Of a DNA stretch of 64,000 bases, positions 36,694 through 46,563 are shown one piece after another. Position numbers and translations under genes: made by a program. The DNA lies in NCBI RefSeq assembly GCF_008757455.1, contig NZ_VCMV01000077.1, positions 61,479-125,478 of the forward strand, written 5' to 3'. The DNA comes from Microvirga brassicacearum (GTDB lineage Bacteria; Pseudomonadota; Alphaproteobacteria; Rhizobiales; Beijerinckiaceae). How positions within the stretch are numbered: position 1 is the first letter of the stretch; every line of letters starts with the position of its first letter. The notes under the pieces are model-generated. The model did no database searches, was not told where the DNA came from, and worked only from the letters and a program-made list of their open reading frames with translations.

Positions 36694-38342
36694 TACGCGG
36701 CCTCCGGCTGCATCAGCCATTGCTTCAGGACCAACGCCGCTTGCTCTTCGTTGAAGTCGACGATGTGCTCGAGCATCCGTTGCGGGGTATTGCCCTCAAT
36801 CAGCTTGGGTAAGGGATCGGCCTCCAGCCTTGCGTGACGTTCGGATTCAATTTCCGCCGCCTGCAGCGCAAGCGTTTCCGCCTGCTGCTGTGCCAGCAAG
36901 GCAGCGGCCCGTTCCTTCTGATATTCGATTTCCGCCTGCTGCCGTGCAACGAGCATCTTGACCGCAGGGCGGAGCCCAAACCAGATCATCAGGACACAGA
37001 GCGCCAGGATCGTCACCGCGTTGATGAACGTCCCTAGCTGACGACCCAGAATCTCAGTCCAGCTTGGTCCCGGAACGGGCTGGAGATTATCCGAGCCCTC
37101 GATGAATCCGACAGCCGCGACTTTGATCTGATCGCCGCGCGCCTTGTTGAAACCGGCGGCAGACGAGACCAACTGCTCGATCTCGATGATCTTGGCATCC
37201 AGCTCCGAGGGTGCCGCGTTCTCTCCCACTAATGTGGCGAGACGCGTCTTGTTGACCAGAACCGCAACCGATAGATCCTTGATCGAATATCCATCGCTGA
37301 CGGTTTGGATGGTCTTCGAGGAAATTTCGAAGTTTGTCAGTTCCTCTCGACGTTGATTGTCTTCGCTCGAGTTTTCGCTGCCGTCGGCCCTGACATTCTG
37401 ATCGGGCAGATTCTGCTGAACCGTCGTTGGCTTCTGCCCCTGTCGGTTCTGCGAAACTTCCACTTCCTTGACGGTCCTGATCGACCGCTCGACTTTGGAT
37501 TCCGGATCGAAAATCGTCTCGCTCGTGTTAATTTTATCCGTATTCAAACGCGCCGCGACGCTGATCTCGAAATTTCCGATACCCAGGTACGGCGCAAGAG
37601 TCCGTCGCACGGCGTTTTGGATTTCGCTTCCGACGGTCTTCTCAAGATTCGCCAGCTTTCCGGTCGAGACGTTTGCCGCGTCGTCGCCCGACATCAGCAA
37701 TATGCCATCTGTGTTCATCACAGTGACCTTCTCGACCTTCATGCCGGGAATGGCCGCCGCCACCAGATGCCGGATGGCCTGGGCTGCCGAGCGATCGTCG
37801 CTCGGTGTTGTCCTGATAACCACCGAAGCGGAGGGCACCTGTTGCTCACGACGGAACGAGCCGCGATCGGGAAGGACGATATGAACGCGCGCAGCCTTTA
37901 CGCCTTTCATGGCCTGGATGGTGCGCGCAAGCTCACCCTCCAGAGCCCGCACTTTCGTGACTTCCTGCATGAACGAGGTCAGACCCAATGAACCGAGGTC
38001 ATTGAAAAGTTCATAACCAGATTTCGTGCTGTGCGGGAGGCCCTTCTCGGCGAGTAGCATTCGAGCCTGCGCGGTGTTCCCGTAACTCACCAGCAATGCA
38101 GTGCCATCCGAGCTGACGTCGAATGCGATGTTGGCGTCTTTCAGCACAACTCCCATTCGGCTGACGTCTTCCCGGTCAAGCCCCGTATAGAGGGTCTCTT
38201 GCGCAGGCCGGCTCAAGAAATATGCACCGGCACCCACGATCAGAAAGACAGCGAGGCCAATCGCTCCGAGCATTGCAAGGCGACGAGCACCGAGCTGGAG
38301 GAGGCTGATCCACAATCGTTCGGCGTGTTGACGACCAGGCAT
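36693..38342 (-). CDS. fliF: Flagellar MS-ring protein FliF
   Basis: 549 residues. A first membrane helix (AMLGAIGLAVFLIVGAGAYF) is followed by ring-building motifs (ETLYTGLDREDVSRMGVVLK, then ARVHIVLPDRGSFRREQQVP and GIGNFEISVAARLNTDKINT). A second helix at about 435-460 leads to a cytoplasmic tail ending VDFNEEQAALVLKQWLMQ, which binds FliG. FliF is the assembly base. It heads the run fliF-fliH-motB-motC-fliK-transglycosylase. The 154 bases before it separate it from fliP and probably hold its promoter. Confidence 0.97.
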   Translation of the reverse strand: MPGRQHAERLWISLLQLGARRLAMLGAIGLAVFLIVGAGAYFLSRPAQETLYTGLDREDVSRMGVVLKDANIAFDVSSDGTALLVSYGNTAQARMLLAEKGLPHSTKSGYELFNDLGSLGLTSFMQEVTKVRALEGELARTIQAMKGVKAARVHIVLPDRGSFRREQQVPSASVVIRTTPSDDRSAAQAIRHLVAAAIPGMKVEKVTVMNTDGILLMSGDDAANVSTGKLANLEKTVGSEIQNAVRRTLAPYLGIGNFEISVAARLNTDKINTSETIFDPESKVERSIRTVKEVEVSQNRQGQKPTTVQQNLPDQNVRADGSENSSEDNQRREELTNFEISSKTIQTVSDGYSIKDLSVAVLVNKTRLATLVGENAAPSELDAKIIEIEQLVSSAAGFNKARGDQIKVAAVGFIEGSDNLQPVPGPSWTEILGRQLGTFINAVTILALCVLMIWFGLRPAVKMLVARQQAEIEYQKERAAALLAQQQAETLALQAAEIESERHARLEADPLPKLIEGNTPQRMLEHIVDFNEEQAALVLKQWLMQPEAA

Positions 38343-38496
38343 TCATGCTCTCGGGTTAGACAAATCGATTTCACCGGGAACTTTTGCCTGATCAACCTTG
38401 CGCGAGCATTGCACCCGAATGCTTTCAACCCGTGCGACGCGCGGGGAAACCTCGTCTTGATAGCAGGCAACGCAACCTAAGGCGCCGAAAATCGCC

Positions 38497-39279
38497 TCAA
38501 TAGTAGGACTTCACGAGGCCGGTAACCAAAATGTTCCAACCATCGATCAGGATAAAAAAGAGTATTTTGAATGGCAATGAGATGACGGTGGGCGGCATCA
38601 TCATCATACCCATCGACATCACGAGCGTAGCCACGATCATGTCGATAACGAGAAAAGGCAGCGCGATCAGGAACCCGATCTCGAAGCCTCTTCTGAGTTC
38701 CGAGATCATGAAAGCCGGGATGATAATCCTGAGGTCAATCTTTGCATCCGGACCCGCTTCGGCATCCACGGCGGAACTCGGAAAGCTGTTCGAGGCGAGA
38801 TCGGTGAAGGTTTGGAGATCCTTGGGCCGCACGTGTTGAAGCATGAAGTCCCGAAACGGGTCGGTTGCCTTCGCAAACGCCTCGCTCTCGGAAATTCTAT
38901 TCTCCGTGAGAGGTTTCAAACCCTCCTGCCACGCCTTGTCGAAGGTCGGCGCCATGACAAAAAACGTCATGAAAAGTGAAAGGCTTATCAGAAAGAGGTT
39001 GGCGGGCGTGCTTTGAAGGCCAAGTCCTGATCTGAGGAACGAGAACGCCACCACAAATCGCGTAAAACTCGTCACCATGATCAAAAGGCTGGGTGCCAGC
39101 GACAGCACTGTCATCAGTGCAACAAGTTGGATAATGCGCCCGCTTACGGCGCCATCCCCTTGGGGGATGAGGGCATCGAGCCCCGGCAACTGGGCGTTGG
39201 CAGCCGTCGTCGCGAGGCAAAAAAGGCCAGTCAGGGTGAGACGAATAAACATCGGTAAATATCTAAAAATCGAGGTCAA
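38497..39279 (-). CDS. fliP: Flagellar export gate protein FliP
   Basis: 260 residues. A cleavable signal peptide (LTGLFCLATTAANA) is followed by membrane helices and the conserved FliP stretches QLVALMTVLSLAPSLLIMVT, FTRFVVAFSFLRSGLGLQST and FMISELRRGFEIGFLIALPF, then VIDMIVATLVMSMGMMMMPP. It forms the core pore with FliQ and FliR. It is the last gene of the flgB operon. No fliO is seen. Confidence 0.97.
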   Translation of the reverse strand: MTSIFRYLPMFIRLTLTGLFCLATTAANAQLPGLDALIPQGDGAVSGRIIQLVALMTVLSLAPSLLIMVTSFTRFVVAFSFLRSGLGLQSTPANLFLISLSLFMTFFVMAPTFDKAWQEGLKPLTENRISESEAFAKATDPFRDFMLQHVRPKDLQTFTDLASNSFPSSAVDAEAGPDAKIDLRIIIPAFMISELRRGFEIGFLIALPFLVIDMIVATLVMSMGMMMMPPTVISLPFKILFFILIDGWNILVTGLVKSYY

Positions 39280-39335
39280 AAATTAGCCAATCCGTGCGAG
39301 CGAAGGACGACGACGTCGCGAGCGCCCGCACGCGC

Positions 39336-39851
39336 TCACTGGACAACCAGAGATTCGACGATTAGCTCCTGGATACTGCCCTTCGAGCGGAGCCGTACCC
39401 TTTCGTTCAAATCTTCCCTGAGATGAAGCAGCCCACTCGGACCTTGTATCTGAGCAAGCGAGACGGTCCGCAGAAAAGCGAGGAGGTCCTGACGGGTTTC
39501 GGCGACCATGATGTCGGGATTGATATCCGTACCACTCTTGAACACAATCGAGGATTCGAGGCGAATCCAATCAGTTTCCGAATTGGCGAGATTGGTGACG
39601 ACGGGTGCAACACTCCTGAGAGAGATGGCGCCCGAATAGGGACTCGCCGACACATTGCTCGCCTCGGTTTCCGCGCGATGCTTCGCAAGGACTGCTCTTT
39701 CGAACTCAGAGACCATCAACGCACCGACACCACCGCCGAGACCCACAGCCAGAAGAGTCAGGAGCACAAGGGTCAAAGCCCAACCGAAGCGCCCGCCTCT
39801 GTTGGCGGCGTTTCCGGAATTCGGGAGAGCCAGAGTGTCACCATCAGCCAT
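39336..39851 (-). CDS. fliL: Flagellar basal body-associated protein FliL
   Basis: 171 residues with a short cytoplasmic start, one membrane helix (WALTLVLLTLLAVGLGGGVG) and a periplasmic domain with TNLANSETDWIRLESSIVFK and the terminal SKGSIQELIVESLVVQ, as in FliL. FliL surrounds the stator and supports torque. It lies between flgH and fliP. Confidence 0.9.
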   Translation of the reverse strand: MADGDTLALPNSGNAANRGGRFGWALTLVLLTLLAVGLGGGVGALMVSEFERAVLAKHRAETEASNVSASPYSGAISLRSVAPVVTNLANSETDWIRLESSIVFKSGTDINPDIMVAETRQDLLAFLRTVSLAQIQGPSGLLHLREDLNERVRLRSKGSIQELIVESLVVQ

Positions 39852-39874
39852 TGCGTATCGCCTTGTTGAGGTAT

Positions 39875-40573
39875 CTAGAACGGCGTGACAGCATCAAAGA
39901 TCTGCTGCCCGTAGGCCGGTTGCTGAACCTCCATGATTCGGCCACGCCCGCCATAGGCCACTCTCGCTTCGGCGATCTTGTCGTAGCTGATCGTGTTTTT
40001 CTTGGATATGTCGCCGGGCCGAACGATTCCGGCGATATTCAGAACCCGAAGCTCGAAATTCACCCGGACCTCCTGAGACCCGCTGATGAGCACGTTTCCG
40101 TTCGGCAGAACCTCGGTCACGACGGCAGCGACCGATAACCGGAGCTTTTCCGATCGATCGATGGTGCCCCTGCCGTCCGATGAGGACGTCGACCGCAAGC
40201 CAACCTCGCCGACGCCATCCGCGTTCCAGCCGTTGAACGAGAATCCATAGTCGAGACCTGCATTCAACCGGGATGACCGCGAGCGGTCACTGGCGTTCTC
40301 GAACTCTGCCTTGTCGTCGATCTGAATGTTGACCGTCACAATGTCGCCGACCCGTTTGGCACGCGCGCTCGTGAAGAGATCCGCGCTCGCATTGCTCCAG
40401 GTCGACCCCGGAGAGCTGCGTTCCGCGATCTTGAACACATGAGGCACGCCCTGCCGCTCAACCGAAAGCCCCGAGCCAACGGGGGTCATGCCGGGCTCAC
40501 GTCCAATATCTGCGGGACGTGTGGAGCAGGCTCCGAGGAAGAGAACCGCCGCAAGTGCAAATCCGCGTTTCAT
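39875..40573 (-). CDS. flgH: Flagellar L-ring protein FlgH
   Basis: 232 residues. The lipobox is in LAAVLFLGACSTRP (Cys about 16). Conserved FlgH motifs follow: SLFTSARAKRVGDIVTVNIQ-type (here DLFTSARAKRVGDIVTVNIQ) and NVLISGSQEVRVNFELRVLN, IVRPGDISKKNTISYDKIAE. It forms the outer-membrane ring. The start codon shares one base with the motE stop (TGATG). Confidence 0.96.
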   Translation of the reverse strand: MKRGFALAAVLFLGACSTRPADIGREPGMTPVGSGLSVERQGVPHVFKIAERSSPGSTWSNASADLFTSARAKRVGDIVTVNIQIDDKAEFENASDRSRSSRLNAGLDYGFSFNGWNADGVGEVGLRSTSSSDGRGTIDRSEKLRLSVAAVVTEVLPNGNVLISGSQEVRVNFELRVLNIAGIVRPGDISKKNTISYDKIAEARVAYGGRGRIMEVQQPAYGQQIFDAVTPF

Positions 40574-41115
40574 CAGGATTTCTCATTGGTGTGAATGCGG
40601 GTCGGCGCGTCCGTGATCACATTCGTCAGCTGAGCAGCCCGCGCAGGCTCCATTTCGTTCAGCACCGCGCTTGAGGCCCGCGGGTTCAACTTGGCCAGAA
40701 TGGCCGCCGCGATCTCAATGTCCATATTGGCGAGTTGAACCGCAGCAGCATCGGGGCGCATGCGCGCATAAATCGACACGACCTTTTCGTCAGCCTTTGC
40801 AAGAAAATCGTTGCGCCTGGCCAGCCATTCCTCGAATTCAACACGCTTCGCTTCGAGAACCTTGATCCGGCCTTCGATTTCCTTCTCCATTTTGGCTAAC
40901 GCCTCTTTCTGCAGAATGAAACGGGCGTCGGCTGCCGCATCCGCAATGCTCTCGCAGTACTGACTGGATTTTGCTTCCGGTGGCTTGCTCGCGGCAGCCT
41001 TCGTTTCGAAAGGCTTCCGGGCCGCGGTTTGAGCGACGGCCGGTCCGGTTGCGCCAAGGAGAAGACACAGCGTTGCTGCCGCAAACGCCGACCTCGTTAG
41101 ATTCGGCCGCATCAT
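40573..41115 (-). CDS. motE: Motility chaperone MotE
   Basis: 180 residues with a signal peptide (FAAATLCLLLGATGPAVA), a coiled-coil middle (QKEALAKMEKEIEGRIKVLE) and a C-terminal MgtE-N-like helical domain (MRPDAAAVQLANMDIEIAAA, LNPRASSAVLNEMEPARAAQ). Two Cys are not paired visibly; one follows SSQY. In Sinorhizobium MotE is a periplasmic chaperone specific for MotC. It lies between flgI and flgH, its usual place, with both neighbours overlapping by one to four bases. Confidence 0.9.
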   Translation of the reverse strand: MMRPNLTRSAFAAATLCLLLGATGPAVAQTAARKPFETKAAASKPPEAKSSQYCESIADAAADARFILQKEALAKMEKEIEGRIKVLEAKRVEFEEWLARRNDFLAKADEKVVSIYARMRPDAAAVQLANMDIEIAAAILAKLNPRASSAVLNEMEPARAAQLTNVITDAPTRIHTNEKS

Positions 41116-42209
41116 TGGATCACCAATTCAGCCTGCAAAGAGCCGGCCGTCTTGACCGCCTGCAGGATTGCGATCACGTCTGTGGGCTTCAGGCCCATCT
41201 GATTGAGCCCCTTCACGAGGGTTTGAAGGTCGGAGCCACCGACAATCGCCAAGGGAACCCGCTCCTCGGCCGCGGTAATCTCGGTCCGCGGAACCACCAC
41301 CGTTCGCCCGTCGGCAAACATATCCGGCTGCGACACTTGCGGCGTTTCCGTCACGCGGATCGTCAAGTTGCCGTGCGTGATGGCAACGGTCGAGATTTGT
41401 ACGTTCTTTCCGATCACAACCGTGCCGGTGCGTTGGTCCACCACGATTCTTGCCGGCGTATCTGGCTGAATCAAAAGATCACCGAGTTCGGCGATAAACC
41501 GGGTCGATCCGACATTCTTGGGCTTTGCCAAAACGACTGTGCGAAAGTCCCGCGGAGAAGCAACGCGCGTTCGGTAGCGCTGTTGCGAGTATGCGTTGAT
41601 GGCATCGGTTATTAGCGTAGCTGTCTTGTAATCCGGATTTTTCAGCTCGAGAATCATGGAGTTGGACTCGCGCAAACCGCCGGAGACTTCCCTCTCGATC
41701 AGCGCGCCATTTGGAATGCGGCCGGCTGTGGCAACGCCCGAGGTCAGCGTTTCGGCTTGTCCTTGAACTGAAAATCCCGAGACTGCGATTCCGCCTTGTG
41801 CGACCGCATAAACTTGGCCGTCTCCACCTTGCAGCGCCGTCAGCATGAGGGATCCACCCTTGAGGGACGTCGCATCGCCCATCGAGGTGACCGTGACGTC
41901 AATGCGGGAACCGGTGCCGACGAAGGGCGGAAGATCCGCGGTCACGATAACGGCAGCAACGTTGCGGGTCCTGAGATTGAGCTCGCGAACATTCACGCCC
42001 ATGCGATCAAGCATCGATTGCAGGGATTGTTCGGTGAATTGAGAATTCCTCAACGTATCGCCGGTGCCCTGAAGCCCCATGACGAGCCCATAGCCGATCA
42101 GCTGATTGTCGCGCACGCCCTGAACCGCCGCGACATCCTTGATGCGCGTCGCCGCAACGCTTGGGGAGATGAAAAGGGCCGCAACGAGACAGGCGAGAGT
42201 TCTGAACAT
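41112..42209 (-). CDS. flgI: Flagellar P-ring protein FlgI
   Basis: 365 residues with a signal peptide (LACLVAALFISPSVAA) and the FlgI core: IKDVAAVQGVRDNQLIGYGL, VMGLQGTGDTLRNSQFTEQS, VTSMGDATSLKGGSLMLTAL, then ARIVVDQRTGTVVIGKNVQI and GLNQMGLKPTDVIAILQAVK. It builds the periplasmic ring with the help of FlgA, encoded immediately upstream. The start is adjacent to the flgA stop. Confidence 0.97.
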   Translation of the reverse strand: MFRTLACLVAALFISPSVAATRIKDVAAVQGVRDNQLIGYGLVMGLQGTGDTLRNSQFTEQSLQSMLDRMGVNVRELNLRTRNVAAVIVTADLPPFVGTGSRIDVTVTSMGDATSLKGGSLMLTALQGGDGQVYAVAQGGIAVSGFSVQGQAETLTSGVATAGRIPNGALIEREVSGGLRESNSMILELKNPDYKTATLITDAINAYSQQRYRTRVASPRDFRTVVLAKPKNVGSTRFIAELGDLLIQPDTPARIVVDQRTGTVVIGKNVQISTVAITHGNLTIRVTETPQVSQPDMFADGRTVVVPRTEITAAEERVPLAIVGGSDLQTLVKGLNQMGLKPTDVIAILQAVKTAGSLQAELVIQ

Positions 42210-42674
42210 TTAATAGCCACCAATCCGGATTTTTCCGTCAGCTTCGACGCGACCGATGATGATCCGACCCGAGTCGATGTTCTTGACCTGAATGCTTTGG
42301 CCGACGATGCCAGATTGAAGCGGGGTTCCCACGCCGGTGATGGAGAGGCCGGCCTCCTCAAAGACGACGGTGGTCGGAACGCCGCGCGTCACCACCTTGG
42401 GGTCGTCAACCGAGTTCATCGGTATCGCTTCGCCGGGTATCAGCGTTCTCCGGACCGTTTTGCCGATCAGCACGCGCGGGCTTTCGATGACAGCCGTCCG
42501 GAAGCGGTATGTGTCCGGATACAACCTGTCCTTCAGCATCGCCGCATCGATGATGTCGCCGGGATAGATCGTCACCGTCGGAACCGGGAGAATACGATCT
42601 TCCGCTAAAACGGGAGGAACGCCAATCGTCGCCATGGTCACGGCGACGAGGATGGGCTTATGAAATGCTTTCAT
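42210..42674 (-). CDS. flgA: P-ring assembly chaperone FlgA
   Basis: 154 residues from the ATG at 42672-42674 (a GTG directly before it is an alternative). A signal peptide (PILVAVTMATIGVPPVLA) is followed by the SAF-like domain: VTIYPGDIIDAAMLKDRLYP, then VLIGKTVRRTLIPGEAIPMN and GIVGQSIQVKNIDSGRIIIG. This is the short, C-terminal-domain-only form common in alphaproteobacteria. It assists FlgI polymerisation around the rod. Confidence 0.92.
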   Translation of the reverse strand: MKAFHKPILVAVTMATIGVPPVLAEDRILPVPTVTIYPGDIIDAAMLKDRLYPDTYRFRTAVIESPRVLIGKTVRRTLIPGEAIPMNSVDDPKVVTRGVPTTVVFEEAGLSITGVGTPLQSGIVGQSIQVKNIDSGRIIIGRVEADGKIRIGGY

Positions 42675-42698
42675 CACGGCTTTCCTGTTCCGGAAATG

Positions 42699-43487
42699 TT
42701 AGCGAATGCCTTTGGAGACGGTTCCCGCCATGTCGTCGGCAGCCTGAATCACTTTGGAATTCATCTCGAAGGCGCGCTGCGCCGAAATCAGGCTCGTGAT
42801 TTCCTTGATCGGATCAACATTGGAGGCTTCCAGATAACCTTGATGAATTTTGCCGAAGCCCGGATCACCGGCGACGCCTACCACCGGAGCACCTGACGCC
42901 AGGGTTTCGCGATAGAAATTGTTGCCAAGCGGTTCGAGCCCGGCATCGTTCGCGAAATTCGACAATGTCAGCTGGCCGATCTCCTGCGGAGCAGCCTGAC
43001 CGTCGATCTTCGCATAGACTTGCCCCGATTCATTGATCGTCACATCGATCGTGTTGACCGGAATGATAATGGCCGGTTGCAGCGTATAGCCATCGATGGT
43101 GACCAACTGACCGTCACCATTCTTATTGAACGATCCTGCGCGCGTGTAGATCGTTTCTCCGCCGGGCGCGTTCACCTGGAACCAGCCTCGACCGTTGAGC
43201 GCGAGATCAAACTGGTTTGAGGTGTTGGCCAGCGATCCTTGGCGGTGAAGGTTACGGATCGCCGCGGTTCTCACACCCAGACCGAGCATTGCGCCCTCCG
43301 GGACCGGGCTTTCGCCAGCTTGCGCCGGCACGCCCAGGGATCTTTCGGCCTGATAAAGCAGGTCGGTGAACTCCGCACGCGCGGCCTTGAAGCCCGTCGT
43401 GTTGACGTTCGAAATGTTGTTGGCGATGACCTCGACGTTCAGCTGCTGCGCGTTCATGCCGGTCGCAGCAATTGCAAGAGCTCTCAT
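42699..43487 (-). CDS. flgG: Distal rod protein FlgG
   Basis: 262 residues from the ATG at 43485-43487, with GAGGA about eight bases upstream; the frame extends 23 codons further into fliE and is rejected. The protein begins [20 protein letters not shown] and has [40 protein letters not shown], and ends in the [20 protein letters not shown] coiled-coil. The length of 262 is exactly typical of FlgG. Confidence 0.97.
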   Translation of the reverse strand: MRALAIAATGMNAQQLNVEVIANNISNVNTTGFKAARAEFTDLLYQAERSLGVPAQAGESPVPEGAMLGLGVRTAAIRNLHRQGSLANTSNQFDLALNGRGWFQVNAPGGETIYTRAGSFNKNGDGQLVTIDGYTLQPAIIIPVNTIDVTINESGQVYAKIDGQAAPQEIGQLTLSNFANDAGLEPLGNNFYRETLASGAPVVGVAGDPGFGKIHQGYLEASNVDPIKEITSLISAQRAFEMNSKVIQAADDMAGTVSKGIR

Positions 43488-43497
43488 GATGCTATCC

Positions 43498-43848
43498 TCA
43501 AATCGCCATACGCGAAATTTCTTGGTAGACGCCCACGACCTTGTCGCGGATCGCAATCGCCGTCTGAAGCGTCTGCTCCGCGGACATGACCGCCTCGACC
43601 ACCTGCTGGACCGAAGCTTTGCCTTGAATGCCGGAGATCGCGGCGGCTTCGCCGGTTTTGATCGTGTCGACGGCAGTGTTTGCGACCTGCGCCATCATAT
43701 CGCCGAAGCTCGTCGGGGAGGCGCCCGCAACACCGGCGGCGCCAGCGGTCCCCATGTTCTGGATCCCGGTCACCTGCTGGCTTGAGGTGACGCCGCCGGC
43801 GCGATCGATGACCGACGAGATGGAGGAAATGGAGTTGAGCATGGTCAT
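43498..43848 (-). CDS. fliE: MS-ring to rod junction protein FliE
   Basis: 116 residues. The C-terminal half is typical ([20 protein letters not shown], then [31 protein letters not shown]). FliE is the first exported rod component. The start overlaps the flgC stop by four bases. Confidence 0.95.
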   Translation of the reverse strand: MTMLNSISSISSVIDRAGGVTSSQQVTGIQNMGTAGAAGVAGASPTSFGDMMAQVANTAVDTIKTGEAAAISGIQGKASVQQVVEAVMSAEQTLQTAIAIRDKVVGVYQEISRMAI

Positions 43849-44261
43849 GTTCTCAATAGGTCAATTGTCGCCGATATCATCGAGCGCACCTGCTTGATCA
43901 TCTGCAGGTTGGCCTCATAGGATCGGTTGGCCTCGCGCATATCGGTCATTTCGGTCAGCACGTTGATATTCGGCATCTTCACCATGCCGTTCTCATCCGC
44001 CGCCGGGTTTCCCGGATCGTACTGAACCGGATACGGAGCCGAATCCTCGCCGATGCTCTTGACGGAAACCGACGCGGCGCCAAGCGCGCGGTCCAGTTGG
44101 CTCCGGAAAGTGATTGTTTTGCGGGTATAAGGGTCCGAACCTTCCGTGCGGCCGGTCGAACTTGCGTTCGCGACGTTCTCCGAAACAACGCGGAGGCGCA
44201 TCGATTGCGCCTCGAGACCGGCGCCGGATAGCTTGGACGACGCAATGAGCGGGTCGATCAT
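43845..44261 (-). CDS. flgC: Proximal rod protein FlgC
   Basis: 138 residues of the rod family: [30 protein letters not shown], and the C-terminal [20 protein letters not shown] with [20 protein letters not shown]. Both ends overlap neighbours by four bases (flgB and fliE), so the block is translationally coupled. Confidence 0.96.
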   Translation of the reverse strand: MIDPLIASSKLSGAGLEAQSMRLRVVSENVANASSTGRTEGSDPYTRKTITFRSQLDRALGAASVSVKSIGEDSAPYPVQYDPGNPAADENGMVKMPNINVLTEMTDMREANRSYEANLQMIKQVRSMISATIDLLRT

Positions 44262-44647
44262 GATCCGGTCCTCACAGCTGACATCAGCATCCGATGAAAT
44301 GATTTGACGATGGTGGTATTCAATGTGTGCTGACGAGCGACCTCGCCGGATTTTGTCAGTTCCTGCTCCAGGCTGACCGAGTTGCCCGAATAGACAGTGT
44401 CCCAGGTGTCCGCCTTCTTGACCTTCGTGCCTTCCACATGGCGCGCGTCAAAGCCGATGTGATTGGCTCTGGTTGCCACCATCGTGAGCTTCGTCTTGTC
44501 AAGAATGTCCGCAAACGGCTCTACGTCCCGCGCTCGAAAGCCGGGAGTGTTCGCATTCGCAATGTTTCCGGAAATCGCCGACTGACGAACGGCGAGCCAT
44601 TTAGCTTGCCGCGATGCCACATCGAACAGGTAGACAGGTGCCGTCAC
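44258..44647 (-). CDS. flgB: Proximal rod protein FlgB (GTG start)
   Basis: 129 residues from the GTG at 44645-44647, chosen because GGAGG stands five bases before it and the protein then begins [20 protein letters not shown], like rhizobial FlgB. The frame continues 21 codons upstream to an ATG without such support. Further motifs are [20 protein letters not shown] and the C-terminal [20 protein letters not shown]. It is the first gene of the flgB-flgC-fliE-flgG-flgA-flgI-motE-flgH-fliL-fliP run. Confidence 0.93.
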   Translation of the reverse strand: MTAPVYLFDVASRQAKWLAVRQSAISGNIANANTPGFRARDVEPFADILDKTKLTMVATRANHIGFDARHVEGTKVKKADTWDTVYSGNSVSLEQELTKSGEVARQHTLNTTIVKSFHRMLMSAVRTGS

Positions 44648-44780
44648 ACTGGCCTCCGAGGAAGTCTTCGGTAGCCGGTTTACGCCCACAACCTTGCGCG
44701 AAGCTGACATTGCGACCGGGGAATTGGGGCAGTCCTACCGCGCGCGAGCGCGGGCCGGGGCAACGGGAGCAGAAGCCGCG

Positions 44781-44811
44781 GCGCGCGGCAATCGCCTCGA
44801 CTGCCGCGCGC
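44781..44811 (-). terminator. GC-rich hairpin after the third chemoreceptor gene
   Basis: GCGCGCGGCA (44781-44790) and TGCCGCGCGC (44802-44811) form a perfect 10-bp stem with an 11-base loop, 82 bases past the chemoreceptor stop and before flgB. No T tract follows on the minus strand, so termination would need other help. A role in the flgB promoter region is an alternative. Confidence 0.45.
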
Positions 44812-44892
44812 TGTTGACTTTGCTAATCACCGGTATGGTGCGGGCATTGGCAGGCGGAGAAGCCGAAGCTGCCCCGCCTTGGCAACGCCCGA

Positions 44893-46563
44893 TCAGGCCG
44901 CTCGAATATGACTGAGGAAAGAATCGACCTCGCGGCTCAGCTTGGTCGAGTTTCGGGAAAGCTCGCCCGCCGAAGAAAGCACCTCGGATGCGGCCGTCTG
45001 CGAATGGGTCGAGGCGGCCTGGACGTGGGTGATGTTGCCGGTCACCTCCTGAGTGCCGCGTGCCGCCTCGCTGATCGAGCGTGCGATCTCCTGGGTTGCC
45101 GCCTGCTGTTCTTCAGCGGCAGCCGCCACCGTCGCGGCAATCTGGTGCATTTCTTCGATCGTCGCGCTGATTTCGCGGATGGCCTCGACGGCGTCGCGGG
45201 TGTCCTGCTGGATCTTGCCGATCTGTTGAGATATTTCCTCGGTGGCCTTCGAGGTCTGGTTGGCGAGTTCCTTCACCTCGGATGCCACGACGGCAAAGCC
45301 TTTCCCGGCCTCTCCGGCACGAGCGGCTTCGATCGTCGCGTTCAGCGCCAGAAGGTTTGTCTTCTCCGCCACATTGCTGATGATCGACACGACATCCCCA
45401 ATTCGCTGCGCATTGGCAGCGAGCGCCTCGACTCGTGCGTTCGTGCTCTGTGCCTTCTGGACCGCCGATGACGCGATGCGCGAGGATTGCGAGACCTGCA
45501 TGCCGATCTCGCCTGCTGTCGACGCCAGTTCCTCTGTCGCCGCGGCAACCGCCTGGACATTCGACGATGTCTGTTCGGAGGCGGAAGCAACCACACTTGA
45601 CTGTGCGAGCGCCTGCTCGGCCGTTGAAGACATCGACTGAGCCGTGGTCTCCATCATGTTTGCTGCAGTGGAGAGCTGCTGGACGAGAGAGCCCACGCTG
45701 CCTTCGAAATTCCTGGCGAGATCGAGCATCTCCACTTTTCGAGAAGCCACGAGTTCCTCGTCTCTCCGGATCTGGTCGAGCCGCATCTTTTCGGTGTTCG
45801 CCATGTTGGTGGCAAAAACGCCCATCGCCTTCCAGATCTCTCCAATTTCATCGTTGTTCGGCTTTGCGGTCGGGAGGTGATAGTCGCCCGAGGCAAGCTT
45901 CTGGATGGCAGTGGCGACATTTTGCAGCGGCCGCGCAACCTGCACATGCCCGATGATCCAGCCCAGCGCAACACCACCCAGCAGCCCGCCGGCCGCAAGG
46001 GCCAACATCAGATTGAGTCGGAATTCGTATTCGCCGGCCGCGTCGCTGTCGATTACCGCAATCCTGTCGGCGATGCGCTTCGTCATCGCGTCGATGCTTT
46101 CCTGCAGAGCGCGCCTGTTGGCGCGGTTTCCTTCATTGAAACCTTGCTCTGCGGCGGCCGCAGGAGAAATCTGAGTGCCGAGGCGAATGGTCTCGAGGCG
46201 AAATTCTTCGAAAGACTTTGCGTCTTTTACCAACTTATCAAAAATCGCGCGATCTTCGGCAGTAATGAGCGGCGACCATTTCTGGATCAGGCCGTTGATC
46301 CCGGCGATGGCCACGCGGGCGGGCTTGGCATATTGCTCGGCCTCGGTTTTGTCCTTGGCCGCGTAGATGCCTCGGGATTCCATGACAACCGCGGTGACGA
46401 GCCGGTTCATATGCTCGCTGTACAGCGCCTGCTTCGACGTCTCGGCCGTCATGTCGACCGCGTGGTCAAAGACGATGATACTGTTGATTCCAACCGCCGA
46501 GATCGTGACTGCGATAAAACTGAGCGCGCCGATAAGCGAAAATAATTTGGTCCTGATGCGCAT
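44893..46563 (-). CDS. Methyl-accepting chemotaxis protein, third receptor
   Basis: 556 residues. Membrane helices at about 8-30 and 187-210 flank a helical periplasmic domain of about 155 residues ([20 protein letters not shown], then [20 protein letters not shown]). HAMP is at about 210-262 ([20 protein letters not shown]). The signalling domain has [17 protein letters not shown]. The C-terminus, [12 protein letters not shown], has no tethering peptide. The helical sensor with a conserved Arg/Gly-Ile-Tyr segment resembles four-helix receptors. It is separated from flgB by a hairpin and so is probably a single-gene unit. Ligand unknown. Confidence 0.94.
   Translation of the reverse strand: MRIRTKLFSLIGALSFIAVTISAVGINSIIVFDHAVDMTAETSKQALYSEHMNRLVTAVVMESRGIYAAKDKTEAEQYAKPARVAIAGINGLIQKWSPLITAEDRAIFDKLVKDAKSFEEFRLETIRLGTQISPAAAAEQGFNEGNRANRRALQESIDAMTKRIADRIAVIDSDAAGEYEFRLNLMLALAAGGLLGGVALGWIIGHVQVARPLQNVATAIQKLASGDYHLPTAKPNNDEIGEIWKAMGVFATNMANTEKMRLDQIRRDEELVASRKVEMLDLARNFEGSVGSLVQQLSTAANMMETTAQSMSSTAEQALAQSSVVASASEQTSSNVQAVAAATEELASTAGEIGMQVSQSSRIASSAVQKAQSTNARVEALAANAQRIGDVVSIISNVAEKTNLLALNATIEAARAGEAGKGFAVVASEVKELANQTSKATEEISQQIGKIQQDTRDAVEAIREISATIEEMHQIAATVAAAAEEQQAATQEIARSISEAARGTQEVTGNITHVQAASTHSQTAASEVLSSAGELSRNSTKLSREVDSFLSHIRAA

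Noticed and set aside
41796..42608. 270-codon plus-strand open frame
   Set aside because: Antisense to flgI and flgA with a shadow composition.
44813..44850. Sigma-70-like promoter (TTGACT followed by TATGGT) on the plus strand
   Set aside because: The spacing is about 14 bases and no plus-strand gene follows.
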